Part shown: in pieces, positions 1-12,330 of the stretch
Layout of the letters: each line of letters starts with the position of its first letter
How positions within the stretch are numbered: position 1 is the stretch's first letter
Source: Cyathus striatus
Taxonomy: Eukaryota > Basidiomycota > Agaricomycetes > Agaricales > Nidulariaceae
DNA: 64,000 nucleotides
Direction of reading: 5' to 3'
NCBI GenBank assembly: GCA_025738555.1
Contig: JAOVFP010000001.1
Coordinates: 62,001 to 126,000, forward strand
Program-made: the position numbers and the translations under genes
Notes under the pieces: generated by a model
Told to the model about the DNA's origin: nothing
The model's database searches: none
Seen by the model: the letters and a program-made list of their open reading frames with translations, nothing else

Positions 1-146
1 GACAACTGAAGGGATTGGAGTCATACAGATTGCAATGAAATTGACACACGTCGACGCGATTCCCCCCTGAGCATTTACTTTCATACTCAGAATGATGTCG
101 GCGAGCTGGCCATCAAGGTGGCTGTGGTGTTTGTATATGTTATATG

Positions 147-329
147 CCAGACCCTATAGGATGTCTCACCGAATTAAAGTTCAAAGTACCCAATTCCAAA
201 AAGGGAATTGATCGATTCAAACGATATGATTGGTTGATTACAATGGCTTAAATATTTTACTTATCACCTTACGAACTTGAATTAAAAATTGTGTACCGCT
301 CTAGGATCGAGACATCCTATAGGGTCTGG
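147..329. repeat. Small MITE with 21-bp perfect terminal inverted repeats
   Basis: Positions 147-167 and 309-329 are perfect inverted repeats of 21 bp; each arm starts CCAGACCCTATAGGATG when read inward. They enclose about 140 bp of AT-rich non-coding DNA. Size and structure fit a miniature inverted-repeat element. No clear target duplication is visible next to the arms, so the superfamily is unknown. Confidence 0.6.
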
Positions 330-1957
330 GAAGGAGACTGCCGTAAAAGTCAATTTGTGGATCGCAGGTCAGGGTCTCACTTTCTGGCGATATGATTGGT
401 CGAAGCCTGTTTATGCTCCGTGATTGGTTGGTCAATCGATCACTTGTGACATTCTGTGCCACAGGGCGATTGTCAATATTGATTTTCTCTTATTCAGTTT
501 ACTTACTGAGTACTAACCACCTTCCACACCCTGAAACAAACCTAACAGTTGCAGTGTATTGCCCATTCATACTTCCACACGGATTCTGAAAATGAGGGCA
601 GGAGGGTAGGGAAGCATACTAGGAGAAACAGGTGTATAGGTTTGTGCTTTCATTATCATGTAGATGTGAGCTAATGATCATGTTTGAACATGTACATCTA
701 TCCATATTCATTGTGTCGGATGGACCCCTGCTTTTGAGACAGCAACTTCCTGTCCCTCCTCTGCCTCCTGGAGCTCAACAGCTACCTCATCTCCCACTAC
801 AAGCAGTCTCACCTCTTCTACTTCTTGCACAACTTATCAGCATATTCACGGGTGAGCCAGAGGCCAATCCAGGCTTGAACTCCCTGTCCTGTCATATCAA
901 TATGTCAATGCTGTACCATTGACATCCCAGCACAACCATGCCACCAACATCTTTACCTCCCCTCCCTCCCCTTCACCTCCTCACACCAGCATGGTAGTGG
1001 TCTCGACTCTAGACCACCACCATTGCCACCACCTCACCTTGGACTTGTGCTCACAACTGGCATTACCTCAACAATCCCCAGCAAAAGTCCTCATCGTTGA
1101 CAGTGGCCAGTCCAGGCTCAGACTTGCCCACAAAACCAATAATCCGACTCACTCTGTATATGCTACCGTGGAAAGCTACAGGTACATTTTGTCACCTCGC
1201 TGCTCTGGCAAGTCATAAGTGATATGATGACTTGTTTGTACCTTGTGCCGACACAATGCGAGATGCTACAAATCGAAGAGTTCCACCATGCCCTCACTCC
1301 TCCCCCTCTGGCTCAAAATCCTACACACACACATGCACCCTGTACCCACCACTTCCTCCACTCACCAGCAATCAACATGCTTCCGCGAGCCTGGAAACAT
1401 GCAGGATCTCTTCAGCTTCATTGATAGTCATACTATCATCATTGGTGTACTCTCCTCTTCACCTCCCCCGTTGTCATTGTCATCCCTGCTCGTCATTGTC
1501 TTTCTCCCTCGTTGCTATCACTTCCTCATTGTCATCTTCTCCCTCTAGCAATTGTCTTCTCCCCTTGTCCTCATCTCCCTGCCCTTTTCGTCATATTCCA
1601 CCCATTCTCTTGGCTCCCCTCTTGGCTCCCTTGTCATCCTCTCGGGCCCTTCGCCTTTCTCATAACTGATTGGCTGCCTTGGCGTCAGTGAGACCCCTCC
1701 GTCTCTCGTAGTTACATAGAATAGAGGCCTTATTATTCTCGCTTACAGGATAGAATAGTATATTATTTCTGCACATAGCTACAATATATATTATCTATGA
1801 TCTCTCACTAGTCAAATTGTTGAGGTAGTGGGCTATGCCGCTTGCCGGCCCTATTTCTTTATATGTTACAAACACATACAGTTCATCTATTGTCATACGA
1901 GGTGGGCTGAAACCTATAGAGTACATGATGGATCTACATAATACAGTGAGGTACACA
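330..1957. other. No convincing gene; pyrimidine-rich stretch
   Basis: Several overlapping short frames exist but none carries a recognisable domain or a consistent exon pattern. The plus strand is strongly C/T-rich from about 930 to 1680. It is followed by an AT-rich part (about 1690-1810) that resembles the end of a fungal LTR, but no matching start or target duplication was found. Confidence 0.5.
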
Positions 1958-3724
1958 CTACATAGAATTCGATATCGTCTGTAAGGAATCTTTAATAGTG
2001 ATCTGCACTCCAGATATTCGTACCAAATCCGACTTGAGAAACTCTTTCAACGCGACAACATCGTCAGCAGGTAACTCACATAAGAGAGTTATCTGCGCAA
2101 ATTTCAGATAATGCATCTCTTCAGTGCCGCCCTCCCACCTCCATAAGTCAGTTCCTTGCGGAAATTCAGCCGGCGCAGGCAGAAGTCGTGACTTCAGCAC
2201 AATAATCAACTCTTTGATTATATCGTCATGGCGAGTAATACTAAATTTTAAATCCAACATCTCCAGTTGAGGGAAGAGGGTGCGTGAACCATCCGAAGGA
2301 GCCCTTGCAAGCTTCCTGAGACCATTAACAGTTAATCGACGTTTCTCCCAACGAAATCTTTTAATGCTCCTGAGTTCTTGAGTATTCATAACTTCGCTGT
2401 TACCTAAAGTTGAGGTAATTTTAAAGTCCTCGAGATAGCACATAGATCTACGAAGGAACCCAATGAGTGACAAGTTATTGAATCTTGCATTCAGAAACAA
2501 GGTGTGAAGACGCGGTGTTATAAAAGTATCCATCACTTTGGACTCGGAATAGCCATCCAGATCTAGTATTTCCAAATGAGGGAGCAAGACAGACCCAAAT
2601 ATATCCGTCGATTCATGTAGTTTCAAATAGCGAAGATTGGACATACTTTTAAGCATAGTGCTTAGCCCACCTCCTAAGAAGCCATTGGAGACTGAATTAA
2701 AGTATGTTATCTGAGACCAGGGAAAGTCATCGAATAACGAAAGAGGGTTCATAACATTCTGAAGTGTAATATCGACGAGTAAAGGTGCCGAAGAGACAGT
2801 AATGCGGCATGTAGGATCATCAATTTCTTGTATGGTTATATGCGCGAGTTTGGGAGCGAGTTTTAAACAAAATGGATTGTTTACTGCATAAAGGTTCAGT
2901 GATTCAAGTTTTGAAAACGTTGAATCATTCAATATATGAGAATCTATGGCCTTGAGAAGCCCACCATTCCCGATTGTAATCTCTTTCCATCTATGAGCGT
3001 TCTGCGCTATTGCATATACGCAGCTCCCCCCAAGAATTTCTGGAGTCCACGTGCTTCCCAAGAGCAAAATACACAGTGGAACTTCTTTAGATAGCAAAAT
3101 GCACTTCTCGATAAATGGCCCAACCATAGCTTTTTTAGAGGATTTCATATCATCCTCGTGTTCAACTAAGACCCTTGACCATAGGAGAGCACAGGAATGA
3201 GCGACTGCACGCCAATGGAAAGATATTTGTGTAACCGATCGAACTAATGCCTTGGGATCAGAGCAAACCGAGATATAGACCGAATGTAGCTGCGATTCAA
3301 GAAATATTTGACGCAGCACATCCTCAGGAAGTTTTCGAATAGGTGCGAATAGAGACCATTCCTGTATTTCGAATTGGCGGAGTGCATCACGCCGTTGCTG
3401 AAGTGCTTCGAGAGAGTGCTGTAGGCGAGCAATTTCCTTATCCAATTGGCCGATCTCCGATGCCGAATAAGAGATGTTGGACTCTGCTACTTCACGCTCA
3501 AATCCTGTCGGAATGACATTGTTGCGATGCATATCTGAAGGTCCCCTAAGGGCAGAGAGAAAGAACTTGGGACCACTGAGACTGTGACATGACTGGCATA
3601 TATCTCTAGGCGCCCTTAACGATATCGATTAGTATCTATTAACAGCGTACATTCATAAATATTGGTCATACACTATGAACTCGTGCGCCTGGGTTTCGTG
3701 CAAAGTACGATAGGATGGTTCCAT
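1958..3724 (-). CDS. F-box protein A (CxxC, coiled coil, F-box, LRR-like)
   Basis: Two exons, complement(join(1958..3614, 3672..3724)), 569 aa, with a 57-nt GT-AG intron. Order of parts: a short exon 1 ending in EFIV, then APRDICQSC giving a CxxC at residues 24-27, a heptad-rich coiled coil (about 66-100), the F-box LRKLPEDVLRQIFLE-like core (IRKLPEDVLRQIF, about 109-122), and a long leucine-rich C-terminal half with repeated LxxLxL strands. F-box proteins bind Skp1 in SCF ubiquitin ligases and choose substrates through the C-terminal repeats; the substrate here is unknown. The start was chosen because the same exon/intron layout recurs in three other copies in this window. A second ATG lies just upstream at 3725-3727. 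Its tandem neighbour at 4150-5956 is the closest relative. The reading frame is intact. Confidence 0.82.
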
Positions 3725-3727
3725 CAT

Positions 3728-4149
3728 AGTTTTGTATAATGAAAGGAACGAAGAAGACCTATGTAGCGGAAGACCGGCTTATGGTGGTTTGGATTACCTG
3801 GTGGTTACTATCGATGTTCTGTCATATGATGTTTATCTTGATGTATTAATAGCCTACCTTGGCGTTATAGTAGTGCTACCAACTTCTACATATTACCCTG
3901 ATGTCACTGATGTTAGGACTTGCGCTAATGGAGTGCTGTGACTCAATCAGATAAATGAACCCACTGGAGATCAGCCACCAAAAATAAATGGCCATTGCAC
4001 AATGGGACAACATGTGCACCGAAGCCAGCGCCTGAATAACTTACAAATTCAAGCTTAACTTGCATGGTATTTTATATGTAATGCGTAGACGTTCCTAATT
4101 TTATAATATTCAATGTGTACAAATCAGCGACTTCGTATGCATATTAACG
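3728..4149. other. Intergenic space between tandem F-box genes
   Basis: No gene, tRNA or inverted repeat was recognised. It holds the upstream region of F-box gene A and the 3' flank of F-box gene B. Confidence 0.6.
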
Positions 4150-5956
4150 TTACATTCTACGTACTATGGCAGAGCTCAGTGTCCTATCTTTAGTATTAAT
4201 AATAATGTCTGCTCCGGATAGTTGTACAACATCCGACTGCAGAAATTCCTTAAAAGCCTCAACGTCACCATCAGGAGGTGTATCTGCGAATAGGACATTC
4301 ACAGATTTAATATACCGCATCTCTTCAGTGTTATCCTCCAACGCGGGGACGTTTGTCCCATTCACCATGTCAGCTCGTATAGGTGGAAGTCGTGATCCTA
4401 TCATGTCAATCAACGCTTTAGTCACCCCGACTTTAGCACTTATATGTTCGATATCCAAAACCCCAAGCTGAGGGAAGAGTGTGCATGCATCAGCTGAATG
4501 ATCTCTTGTTAATTTTTTGAGATATTGAACAACCATCACATGATAGTTTAAGTGCAATTGCAATCTTTTAATGGTCCTGAGTTCCTGACTGTGCGAAATA
4601 TAGTCGATATATTTCCCGATAAGTTTAATCTCCTCCAGGGAACAACAGGACCTATCAACGAATTCCTGCAAAACGTTAGAATCGGAAGCCTCACCGTCGC
4701 TAAGAGTGTGCAAACATCGGAGATTGGGTGTGGTAAGGATATTAAAAACGCTATCAGGTGAGCAATATCCACCCACTTCCAACTTCTCCAAATTTGAAAG
4801 TACAATGGATTTGCTTGTATGCGTCGGTCCATCTAAATGTAAAAAAATAAGACACGGCATGCTCCGAAGTATTGTGTAAAGTTCGTCTTTAGAGAAAAGG
4901 CTGAATATTGAAGAGAAAGATGTAATCTGCGACCAGGGGAAGTTTTGAAATAATCGCAGAGGACTAGCGACGGTCCGCAAAAAGAGGCTGGAAAGCGAAG
5001 GTTCCGAAGGAAGAGTAATGCGAGACTTAGAGCAATCTAAATCATTCGAGTAAGATACCTCCAGGCGAATAAGCTTTGGAGCCGGCTTAAGAGAAATCCA
5101 GTGCCCTATTCCAGAAAGCTTTAGCGACTGCAAATACGTGAACACAGTATTGTTTGGAAGTTGAGAATCGATGGCCCTTAGAAGCATTGCATTGTAGACT
5201 TCGAATACTTCCCACATATGAGCACTCTTAGCTATTGCCGCTATACAATTCGCATCCAGAATATCTGTAGTGCATCTGCCTTCCAATGAAATACGCAGTG
5301 GGACTCCTTTAGAAAGAGATATACACTTCTCGATGAAGGGCGCAACCATGGCTTTTTTGGCTGGTGAAAGGGGGTCGTCGAGGTTCATAATAATATTGGA
5401 CAACAAACGAGGGCACGAGTATGCGACTGTGCGCCAATAAGATACTTGGGTGACAATTTGGACAAATGGCTGCGGTTTAGACTTTGACCAAACTAAGATA
5501 TAGCGTGAATTTAGTTGTGATTGAATAAATATCTGTTGCAGCAATTCCGCAGGGAGTTTTCGAATAGGTGAGAGTAAAGTACGCTCCTTTATTTCGAATT
5601 GTCGGAGTGCATCTCTCCGCTGTTGAAGTGCTCCGAGAGATTGTTGCATGTGAGCAATCTCGTTATCCAATAGGCCGATCTCTGATTCTGCATATGAAAT
5701 GTTTGTCTCTGCCACTTCGCGCTCAGCTCCTTCTGGGAAGATATTGTTTCGATGCATTTCGGTATTATCTCTAAGGCTTGAGAGGAAGAACTTGGGACCA
5801 CTAAGACTGTGACACGACTGACAAATCTCTCTAGGCGCCCTAAATAATATAGATTAGCGTCTATCAACAGTGCATTAATAAATATTGGCCATACACGATG
5901 AAATCTTGCGGAAGGGTTCCCCACCCACTGTGCAAAGTACCATAAGATGAGTCCAT
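4150..5956 (-). CDS. F-box protein B (tandem paralogue of A)
   Basis: Two exons, complement(join(4150..5839, 5895..5956)), 583 aa, with a 55-nt intron. Exon 1 ends DFIV and exon 2 opens APREICQSCHS, so the CxxC motif is kept. Then come a coiled coil built from LDNEIAHMQQSLGALQQR, the F-box core IRKLPAELLQQIFIQS, and LRR-like strands. Role inferred from the family: substrate receptor of an SCF ubiquitin ligase. It lies head-to-tail with gene A and the upstream DNA of both is similar (conserved around the intron and exon 1), so they arose by tandem duplication. Exon 1 is 9 nt longer than in the other copies. An additional in-frame ATG precedes the chosen one. The reading frame is intact. Confidence 0.82.
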
Positions 5957-6221
5957 CATGGTTTGGCGTGCTGCGTTCAGCATTAAGAGATTCAGCACGC
6001 TCTTAAAAAGGTGCGGATAAGGAATCATTGAGAATCATTAATTGGCAGGAGTGATTCGTGTACAATTCATATGGTAAGTAGTATTCTTATTCAATGAAAA
6101 CTCGGAAATTGCCGTCTGCGTCGGCCGGAACCTTGCTTGGAAGTTGGCGTACGACGGAAATGTGATAAATTAACGTTAATTAACGGTCAGAGACACTTAA
6201 AGTACAAGTATTGTACTTAAG

Positions 6222-7275
6222 TACTGTAGCCGACCACGTAAGTGGCCATTTCAACTTGTGCAACTTCGTGAACCTTTTCAGGTTGCTTTATGCCCGAATT
6301 GTTTTTGCAGACCTGTGTGCATACAATTCATTTAAATATCCTGAGTATTTTAGATTTTTAGGTGATGTATCTAGCTCGGAATGAATTTATTTGTTACGGA
6401 GATTCCAAATTACGGTTTACAGGGAAACCTGCCACGCGTGGGAACTTGAATGTCCCTTGATTGTACGAAGTAAGCTAAGATTTCTTGGGCTACTGACAAA
6501 CCAAGATCAGCTACATGTGCTTCACCTGGACTGATGTGCCGAGTTCTTGTCCTACTAATAAGACAATATCTCGTTGATAAGGAACTTTCTGCAGATGAAA
6601 TTTCGAGAATATATTGTTCAGAGCCTATTAAGTACTTTCCTGACTTCTTTTTAGCCCGACGTTTGCCCAATATTGCAAGCAACTTACTGCATCTGACACT
6701 ACTAAATTTGGCATAAAAATAAAGATGATCTTTTTATGCACCACAAAAAATCGTATAAAATAAGCAAACTACATATTCCTAAAGTTACAATCTTGTATTG
6801 AAACTTCCCAAAAATTCTAAGTAAAATGACTTCTCTATGGCCTTTGAGCTTCATGCAAATATAGGCCTACACAAGTGAGTAGATAACATATATGTACCAG
6901 TTGTTTTCTAAATCTACATATGTTGGGATCATATCAGCAGTTTCTATGACCTAGGATATAAATATAGTCTATTTATGTACCAAACTGTGTTTTTATTTTA
7001 GGCTATCATGGTATTATAGTGGAGAGGTAGCAAGATGATTCTTGGAACAGCGTGTGAAAGCTTAGCAAATTGAGGCCGCATCCACATTTTCACTACTTTT
7101 GGCTGCCATATCTTCACACACTGAGCCCATTTAGAGTTAATACTTCGTATATAGGCAGGTACAGTATATTTCTTTACATATCACTAAAAATCCGAGCTCG
7201 ATTTGGTGCTGTGGTTACTCAAATCACTCAGTGGCCACTTACTATGGGTGGCCACTTACGTGGTCGGCTACAGTA
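6222..7275. mobile_element. TA-flanked element with 25-bp inverted repeats (Tc1/mariner-like ends)
   Basis: Left end at 6224 and right end at 7273 form a perfect inverted repeat that begins CTGTAGCCGACCACGTAA and continues to GTGGCCA. Both ends are bordered by TA (6222-6223 and 7274-7275). TA borders and the CTGTA tip match the larger elements at 16467 and 30392. GTGGCCACTTAC recurs as a subterminal repeat at the right end. Inside is only a 90-codon frame on the minus strand (6410-6682) without a recognisable domain. It is probably a non-autonomous copy. Confidence 0.75.
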
Positions 7276-7531
7276 GGACCGAAGTAGGACCGACTGCCAT
7301 CACTTTTGGTACCCTGTCACAGTCACGTGAATTTGATTCTCGTCTGTGACGGCTTGGTTTTCTCTTTCCTCTTTCTTCAACCTGCTACTCCTTCTCCTTT
7401 CCTCTACTTACATTCTCTCGAACCTCAAACATACCAACGAAATTGTTACAAATGCAATTCATCCTGAAAATCCACACGTAGCCAACTTAGTACTCACATA
7501 GCTCGTTCTCCACCTCGACAAGACTGTCACG

Positions 7532-8052
7532 ATGACGGATTCCATTGTCGCATCCGAAGTATCCCGGCCCCTTCGTATCTTCGAGACGAGTCTTTCTGCA
7601 AGGCATATAGGGGTGTTTAGTATTCATAGTGTCCCGTCCGGTATGCTGAGAAGCGTGTCGATTGGTAGCTGGGTGACTGGAACTTTTGAGGAACAAGTTC
7701 GTTCGCTCATGGATCATTGGGAGGGAAGCGAAAGTGTTGTCGTGAGTGGGGTACGTACAACACCAGTGTACTACATGATACATCATCTCATCGTGGTCGG
7801 TACAGGAAGAGACGTAATCAGAGGAAGGAGGCTGTCTCCTTCAACGAGGAAGACGATACCTACACCACAGACTCAAAGTTTGAGGAACTCGTCGAGCTAC
7901 CATCAGCTAAGCAAAGTATCCTTCACCTTCATACAATGACATCCATCTTTACACCATCGTCATCTCCAGGGAGGTCTACAAAGGCGCAGTTTCCCCTTCA
8001 GATTTCGGCGATTAGCAGGAAACCATGCACGCTCGAGATCAAGGGGGGTTGA
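7532..8052 (+). CDS. Hypothetical protein, possible two-exon gene
   Basis: A frame opening MTDSIVASEVSRPLRIF runs from 7532. A GTGAGT donor near 7741 and an AG acceptor near 7812 would join it, in phase, to a second exon with an acidic patch (NEEDDTYTTDSKFEELVELP) ending at 8052. A C/T-rich leader stands before the start. No domain is recognised. It may be a gene fragment or a decayed element; the model is speculative. Confidence 0.25.
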
Positions 8053-8828
8053 TTTAGGGTGGCTGAGGGAGGAGTCGTTGGGTGGAGGTGCCTTCGCCAA
8101 GCAGCAGACATAGTGAGATTCCACTCGCTCGTTGGTCTTGCAGGGTGGTGTTCGTTTGAGGTGATGGGGGCCCCGACGCGTATGATATATCCTCGCAGGA
8201 TTACCAACATGGGAAGATCTGCAGACAGGGAAGCTCTAGCGTCGAATCCACCTACGTCGCCCTGCGTGCAAGGATGAAGATCCTATAGAGCTGGAGCGTT
8301 GGTGTTGCTTAGCACGAAACTGTACTCCTAATCCTGATTACGGGGTCCAACTTCTACGCTCTTTATCCGATCGTGTACCGCACCTACCCTACTCCACCAT
8401 ACGTTACCACCTCATCGATACTCTAACATACGTCTATTCGTTCTCTCAACCACTCATCTTCACCACCACCCATCCCCGCTAAGAAAGAAACCGTCATCCT
8501 TCTGATGCAAAGTCTCACTTCCAGCACTCTGCTAGATCCTACCGCCATCTACTAGCACCTACTCCACGTACTGAGGCTGTATGTCAACGCCTCGTAGTCA
8601 GTCGAAACTCCGACTTACTTTCCTATGTTACGCTTTCATATTCTCATCTCCTACATTCCCAAGTTCTTAGATTAATCCGCGTTCTCCCTACTACACCTAC
8701 CTCTGCTGTACGGAGTTGAAGACGGTACGAAACTCCAAGCGTGATCCGAGGAATCCAAAAGGGTCAGTCGTTCTCTTATGATTAAAGTTTGCGGTGAATT
8801 ACAATACATTCTACATAGATTTCATAAT
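8053..8828. other. No recognised gene
   Basis: Short competing frames only. From 8300 to 8760 the plus strand is rich in C/T and short TAC/CTC repeats. No repeat ends or RNA genes were seen. Confidence 0.5.
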
Positions 8829-8961
8829 CTATTTTCCAAGTTTTTTAACAGCAATATCTGCTTTGGACATCTGCACAACATCCGTCGGGAGAAATTCCTT
8901 CAAAGCGACAAAGTCGTGAGCAGCGAACCCGATGTCCACAACCTTGAGATATTGCATCTCC
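8829..8961 (-). pseudogene. F-box C-terminal relic
   Basis: Read on the minus strand this piece gives EMQYLKVVDIGF, then FVALKEFLPTDVVQMSKADI and a stop at 8829-8831. It matches the last about 45 residues of F-box proteins A and B (pattern MxYLK...ALKEFLxSDxVxxSGxxI). No upstream F-box or LRR part is left. It lies 230 bp from the chitinase start and is probably the remnant of a further tandem copy. Confidence 0.65.
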
Positions 8962-9127
8962 TAGATGGTCTTGAAGATTGCCCTATTCAACGGTCGAGCC
9001 TCACTCTAACCTCATCTCAAATATACAAATAAATTGGTGATCGGAAGTTTGGGCGTTTTCAATTGGGTTCGTGAACTGACTCACTAAATAAAAGATCATT
9101 TATTTATCGACTGAATAGTTCATTTCC

Positions 9128-9140
9128 TATAATATAAAAT
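9128..9140 (+). promoter_or_regulatory. TATA-like element of the chitinase gene
   Basis: TATAATATAAAAT stands 54-66 bp upstream of the ATG at 9194 and is followed by a C/T-rich leader, the usual fungal core-promoter arrangement. Confidence 0.5.
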
Positions 9141-9193
9141 GTTCACCTTTCTTATTCCTCTCTCGATCTATCTCTTCTGATACTCCCATCACA

Positions 9194-10680
9194 ATGCGCT
9201 TAAGCACCTTACTCAGTACTATCCTCACTGCGATCGCAGTCACATCTCAAGCAGTGAATGCATCACCTCTGCCTAGGGATAACCAAAAGGTCGCAGCCGC
9301 CTGGTATACCGGCTGGCATTCCGATGGTACCCCGTCGTTCCCATTATCCCAAGTCAGTTGGGGCAAGTATACTCACATGACCTTCGCCTTTGCGTACGTA
9401 GCTTTCTTTCTCGTTTTCTGCGTGTACTACCAATACTTAATCATTTCATGTATAGGGAAACAACCCCAGACGTAAATCGACTCAGTATGGATGGCTCCAA
9501 TGAGGGATTGCTTCCCGAGTTCGTAGAGACAGCTCATAATAATGTAAGTCCACTCGTACTATACTTCGAAGAGACGTATATTAATATATTGGCAGGGCGT
9601 GAAAGCTTTAGTCTCAATCGGAGGATGGTCAGGTTCTCGCTGGTGGTCCTCAAATGTGGAGTCAGCAGAAAAACGTGCAGCGTTTGTGAATACTGTCATC
9701 GAGTTGGTAGAGAAGTACAACCTCGACGGGCTTGACTTCGAGTATGTACTTCATTCCATTGACGATTTAAATCTTAACTTATCTCAAATAGCTGGGAAGC
9801 CCCAAACTCTGAGGGAGCAGGGAATGTTTATTCACCGCAAGACACAGCAAACTTCCTCGAATTCCTTAATCTTCTCCGACAACACCCCATCGGCTCCCGA
9901 CTCACCCTTACAGCAGCAACACAAACTGTCCCATTCATTGGCGAAGATGGTAATCCATCCCAAGATGTATCCAGGTTCGCGTGGTACCTCGATTGGATTG
10001 CCATTATGAATTACGACGTCTGGGGTAGCTGGAACCCCGTAGTTGGCCCCAACGCACCGTTGGATGACACCTGTGCATCAGGAGATAAACAGGCTGGATC
10101 CGCGGTTTCTGCTGTCAGGAGATGGGCAGAGGCTGGTATGCCATACGACAAAATCGTGCTTGGTGTTGCAAGTTACGGGCATTCATTCCTCGTTAGCGAG
10201 GAAGAGGCATTCAGGGACAGGCCGAATAACCTTCTTCGCCCTTTCCCTCGTTACTATGCTATCCCATACGGTGATGCCTGGGGTGGCGGACAGGGAACCT
10301 ACGATTACTGGGCTATCGTTACGGAAGGTTATGTCAACGAAGACGGAAGTCCTAAGTATGGGATGGGGCATCGTCATGATCATTGCAGCGATACTGTGAG
10401 CAGCTGCACTACTTGCTTTATTGGCTAGAACTCACCTTTTAATTTAGCCATTTGTTTACAACCCTGCTACGAATATTTTCATTTCATACGACGATCCAAG
10501 GGTACGATTCACCTTTGACTTCTAAACGAAATGAGTCACTGATATTTTATTCGCTAGTCGTTCGCCGCAAAAGGACGCTTTATTCGGTCAAACGGTCTTC
10601 GTGGATTCTCTATGTGGGAGGCAGGCGGCGATTATCAGGATCGTTTGCTGAATTCTATTCGAGATGCCGCCTGGTATTGA
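9194..10680 (+). CDS. Secreted GH18 chitinase
   Basis: Six exons: join(9194..9393, 9456..9543, 9596..9741, 9792..10395, 10448..10501, 10558..10680), 404 aa; all five introns are GT-AG and 50-62 nt. It hydrolyses beta-1,4-linked GlcNAc in chitin, probably in the cell wall or outside the cell. Residues 1-23 are a signal peptide (hydrophobic core, then NASPLP). The barrel has WYTGW early, SIGGW in exon 3, and the catalytic DGLDFDWE at about residues 140-147, split by intron 3, with the Glu as acid/base. MNYD lies at about 217-220 and FSMWEAGGDY near the C-terminus, both expected in GH18. There is no carbohydrate-binding module. No stop or frameshift was found, so the enzyme looks functional. It is convergent with the F-box gene downstream, about 80 bp apart. 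Confidence 0.92.
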
Positions 10681-10762
10681 AGGAAAATTCTGCCACTGAA
10701 TTTTTATTTGTTACAATAATAATGATATAGTATAGAATGCAATTAATTCGTTTCAGACCTAT

Positions 10763-12032
10763 CTATCTCTGTTGAAATAAACCTTTCTCGTGCGCAATCG
10801 GTAGCATTTCCTTGATCACGTTGTCAAGTACTTCCAATACATCTTCATCCGACGTGCCAATGACGCTGCGAGTACCAATTTTAAGTATGTGAATCTGAGA
10901 GAACTTGAACTTTGGGCCGGACACCAATACATCTATTGCTTTCCATTCGTCCGGATAGGAGGAGATCTGGGAAAACTCGGTAAATTTGATTCCAAGACGA
11001 ATTTCCTTTATTTCGTTCTCTTCTAGTGCTGTTTCAAGAATTCGAATGACGTGATGTAGAGGTTGCGGGAAATTTTCGAAATCAGCAGTAAACTTGATGA
11101 TTTGAAGGCAGGGAAGTATATTAAGAACGATGTCGAAATCTTAGTTATCCATCACCGTGAGTACGTAAGTGACAATAAGTAACTTTAAGTGAACAATTAA
11201 GTGGAGACGTACCTTCAAATGACATCAAAGGTCTGTATATAAATTTGGTCAACGAATTGCCATGCCCACGAAGCATCGTGGCCGCTATCTGTCCATCACT
11301 TCTCTTGTTGCATGTTAATTCCTCCAATTGAATACCACGAGCATTCATAGCACCGACGAGAGGTAACGATAATTTGTAGTCGAGAAGATACATGGACAGC
11401 CGCCTTAAGCGGCGAGTAGCTGTAACTTGCACGGACGGATGACTCGAGTTGCTGCAGGTACTACTGTTTGCCTGGAATGTTACCATCCGAAGGTGTACGG
11501 TTGGGATGAACGTAATACAATCTGCTACAACTTGTGGAAGATCTCTCACGCCCCGTATTAGAAGAGATACCAATGAATGAGAGGCGAGCGTCCCGATCAG
11601 CGCTTGTTGGAGGGAGTGTGGGAATCTAATCCAAGTACTAAGTCGCCCTCCTCGAGAGTCACCAAAATCATAAACATGTAGCTGAAGATTAGTAATATTT
11701 TGAAGCTTTGAGAGAAGATCTGGGAGTAGAGGATCAAAAACAACGATATTATCCGCGCTATCATCGTTAATTTGAAGGATACGAATGTAACTTGAAAGGG
11801 CGGGAGTCGTAGTTAAGGTCTCGTGAAGAGATTGTATCTTCCCGCTAATGCGACCGTAACGTGATCCCAAATAGACGAAGCGGAAAAGATAGCGTTGAGA
11901 TGGATTCAAAAAGACTTTGCTAGTTTGAGAGCATGCTCTGAGAGTTGGTTTAACGGCACCATCTAGAAGCGCAACTTCATCGATGATATGCCCCAGGATC
12001 TCAGGGGGTAACCTTGGATGGGTTGACTCCAT
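10763..12032 (-). CDS. F-box protein C (short, two exons)
   Basis: complement(join(10763..11139, 11213..12032)), 398 aa, 73-nt intron with a GTACGT donor. The N-terminus has an F-box-like PRLPPEILGHIIDEV core (about residues 6-20) followed by a helical stretch containing LRACSQTSKVFLNPSQRYLF. This is the arrangement of a large group of basidiomycete F-box proteins that lack the CxxC and coiled coil of genes A and B. The rest is leucine-rich and divergent. Expected role: substrate receptor of an SCF ubiquitin ligase. The joined reading frame is intact and ends in GLFQQR. It is convergent with the chitinase. Confidence 0.75.
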
Positions 12033-12330
12033 GGTCTATATAGCTTCCTGAACATCAGAGCTTCACGTCAACATTTCTCGGATGTTTATGCTACTACAAC
12101 ATACCAAGTTCGATGGTTTCGGAGTCTTGGGGATTCGTGAAGTTGGTGTTGTCGGAAGAGAAGGCGCACGATGACCATCCGCAATCATCCGGATGCCGCT
12201 TAACATCAATCTAATATATCCTATTTTTCTAAACACGTGCCAACCGTAGCCAATCATGCACAACATTTGATATTGATCTCAATCTGGGTGAGCAATGGCG
12301 TCACAGTTTGAGGTGAATTTCGTATCCTAC
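12033..12330. other. Upstream region of F-box gene C
   Basis: No gene or repeat was recognised between the F-box start and the first R1 fragment. Confidence 0.5.

Noticed and set aside
10183..10383. Antisense 66-codon frame over the chitinase
   Set aside because: Shadow of exon 4; no independent signal.
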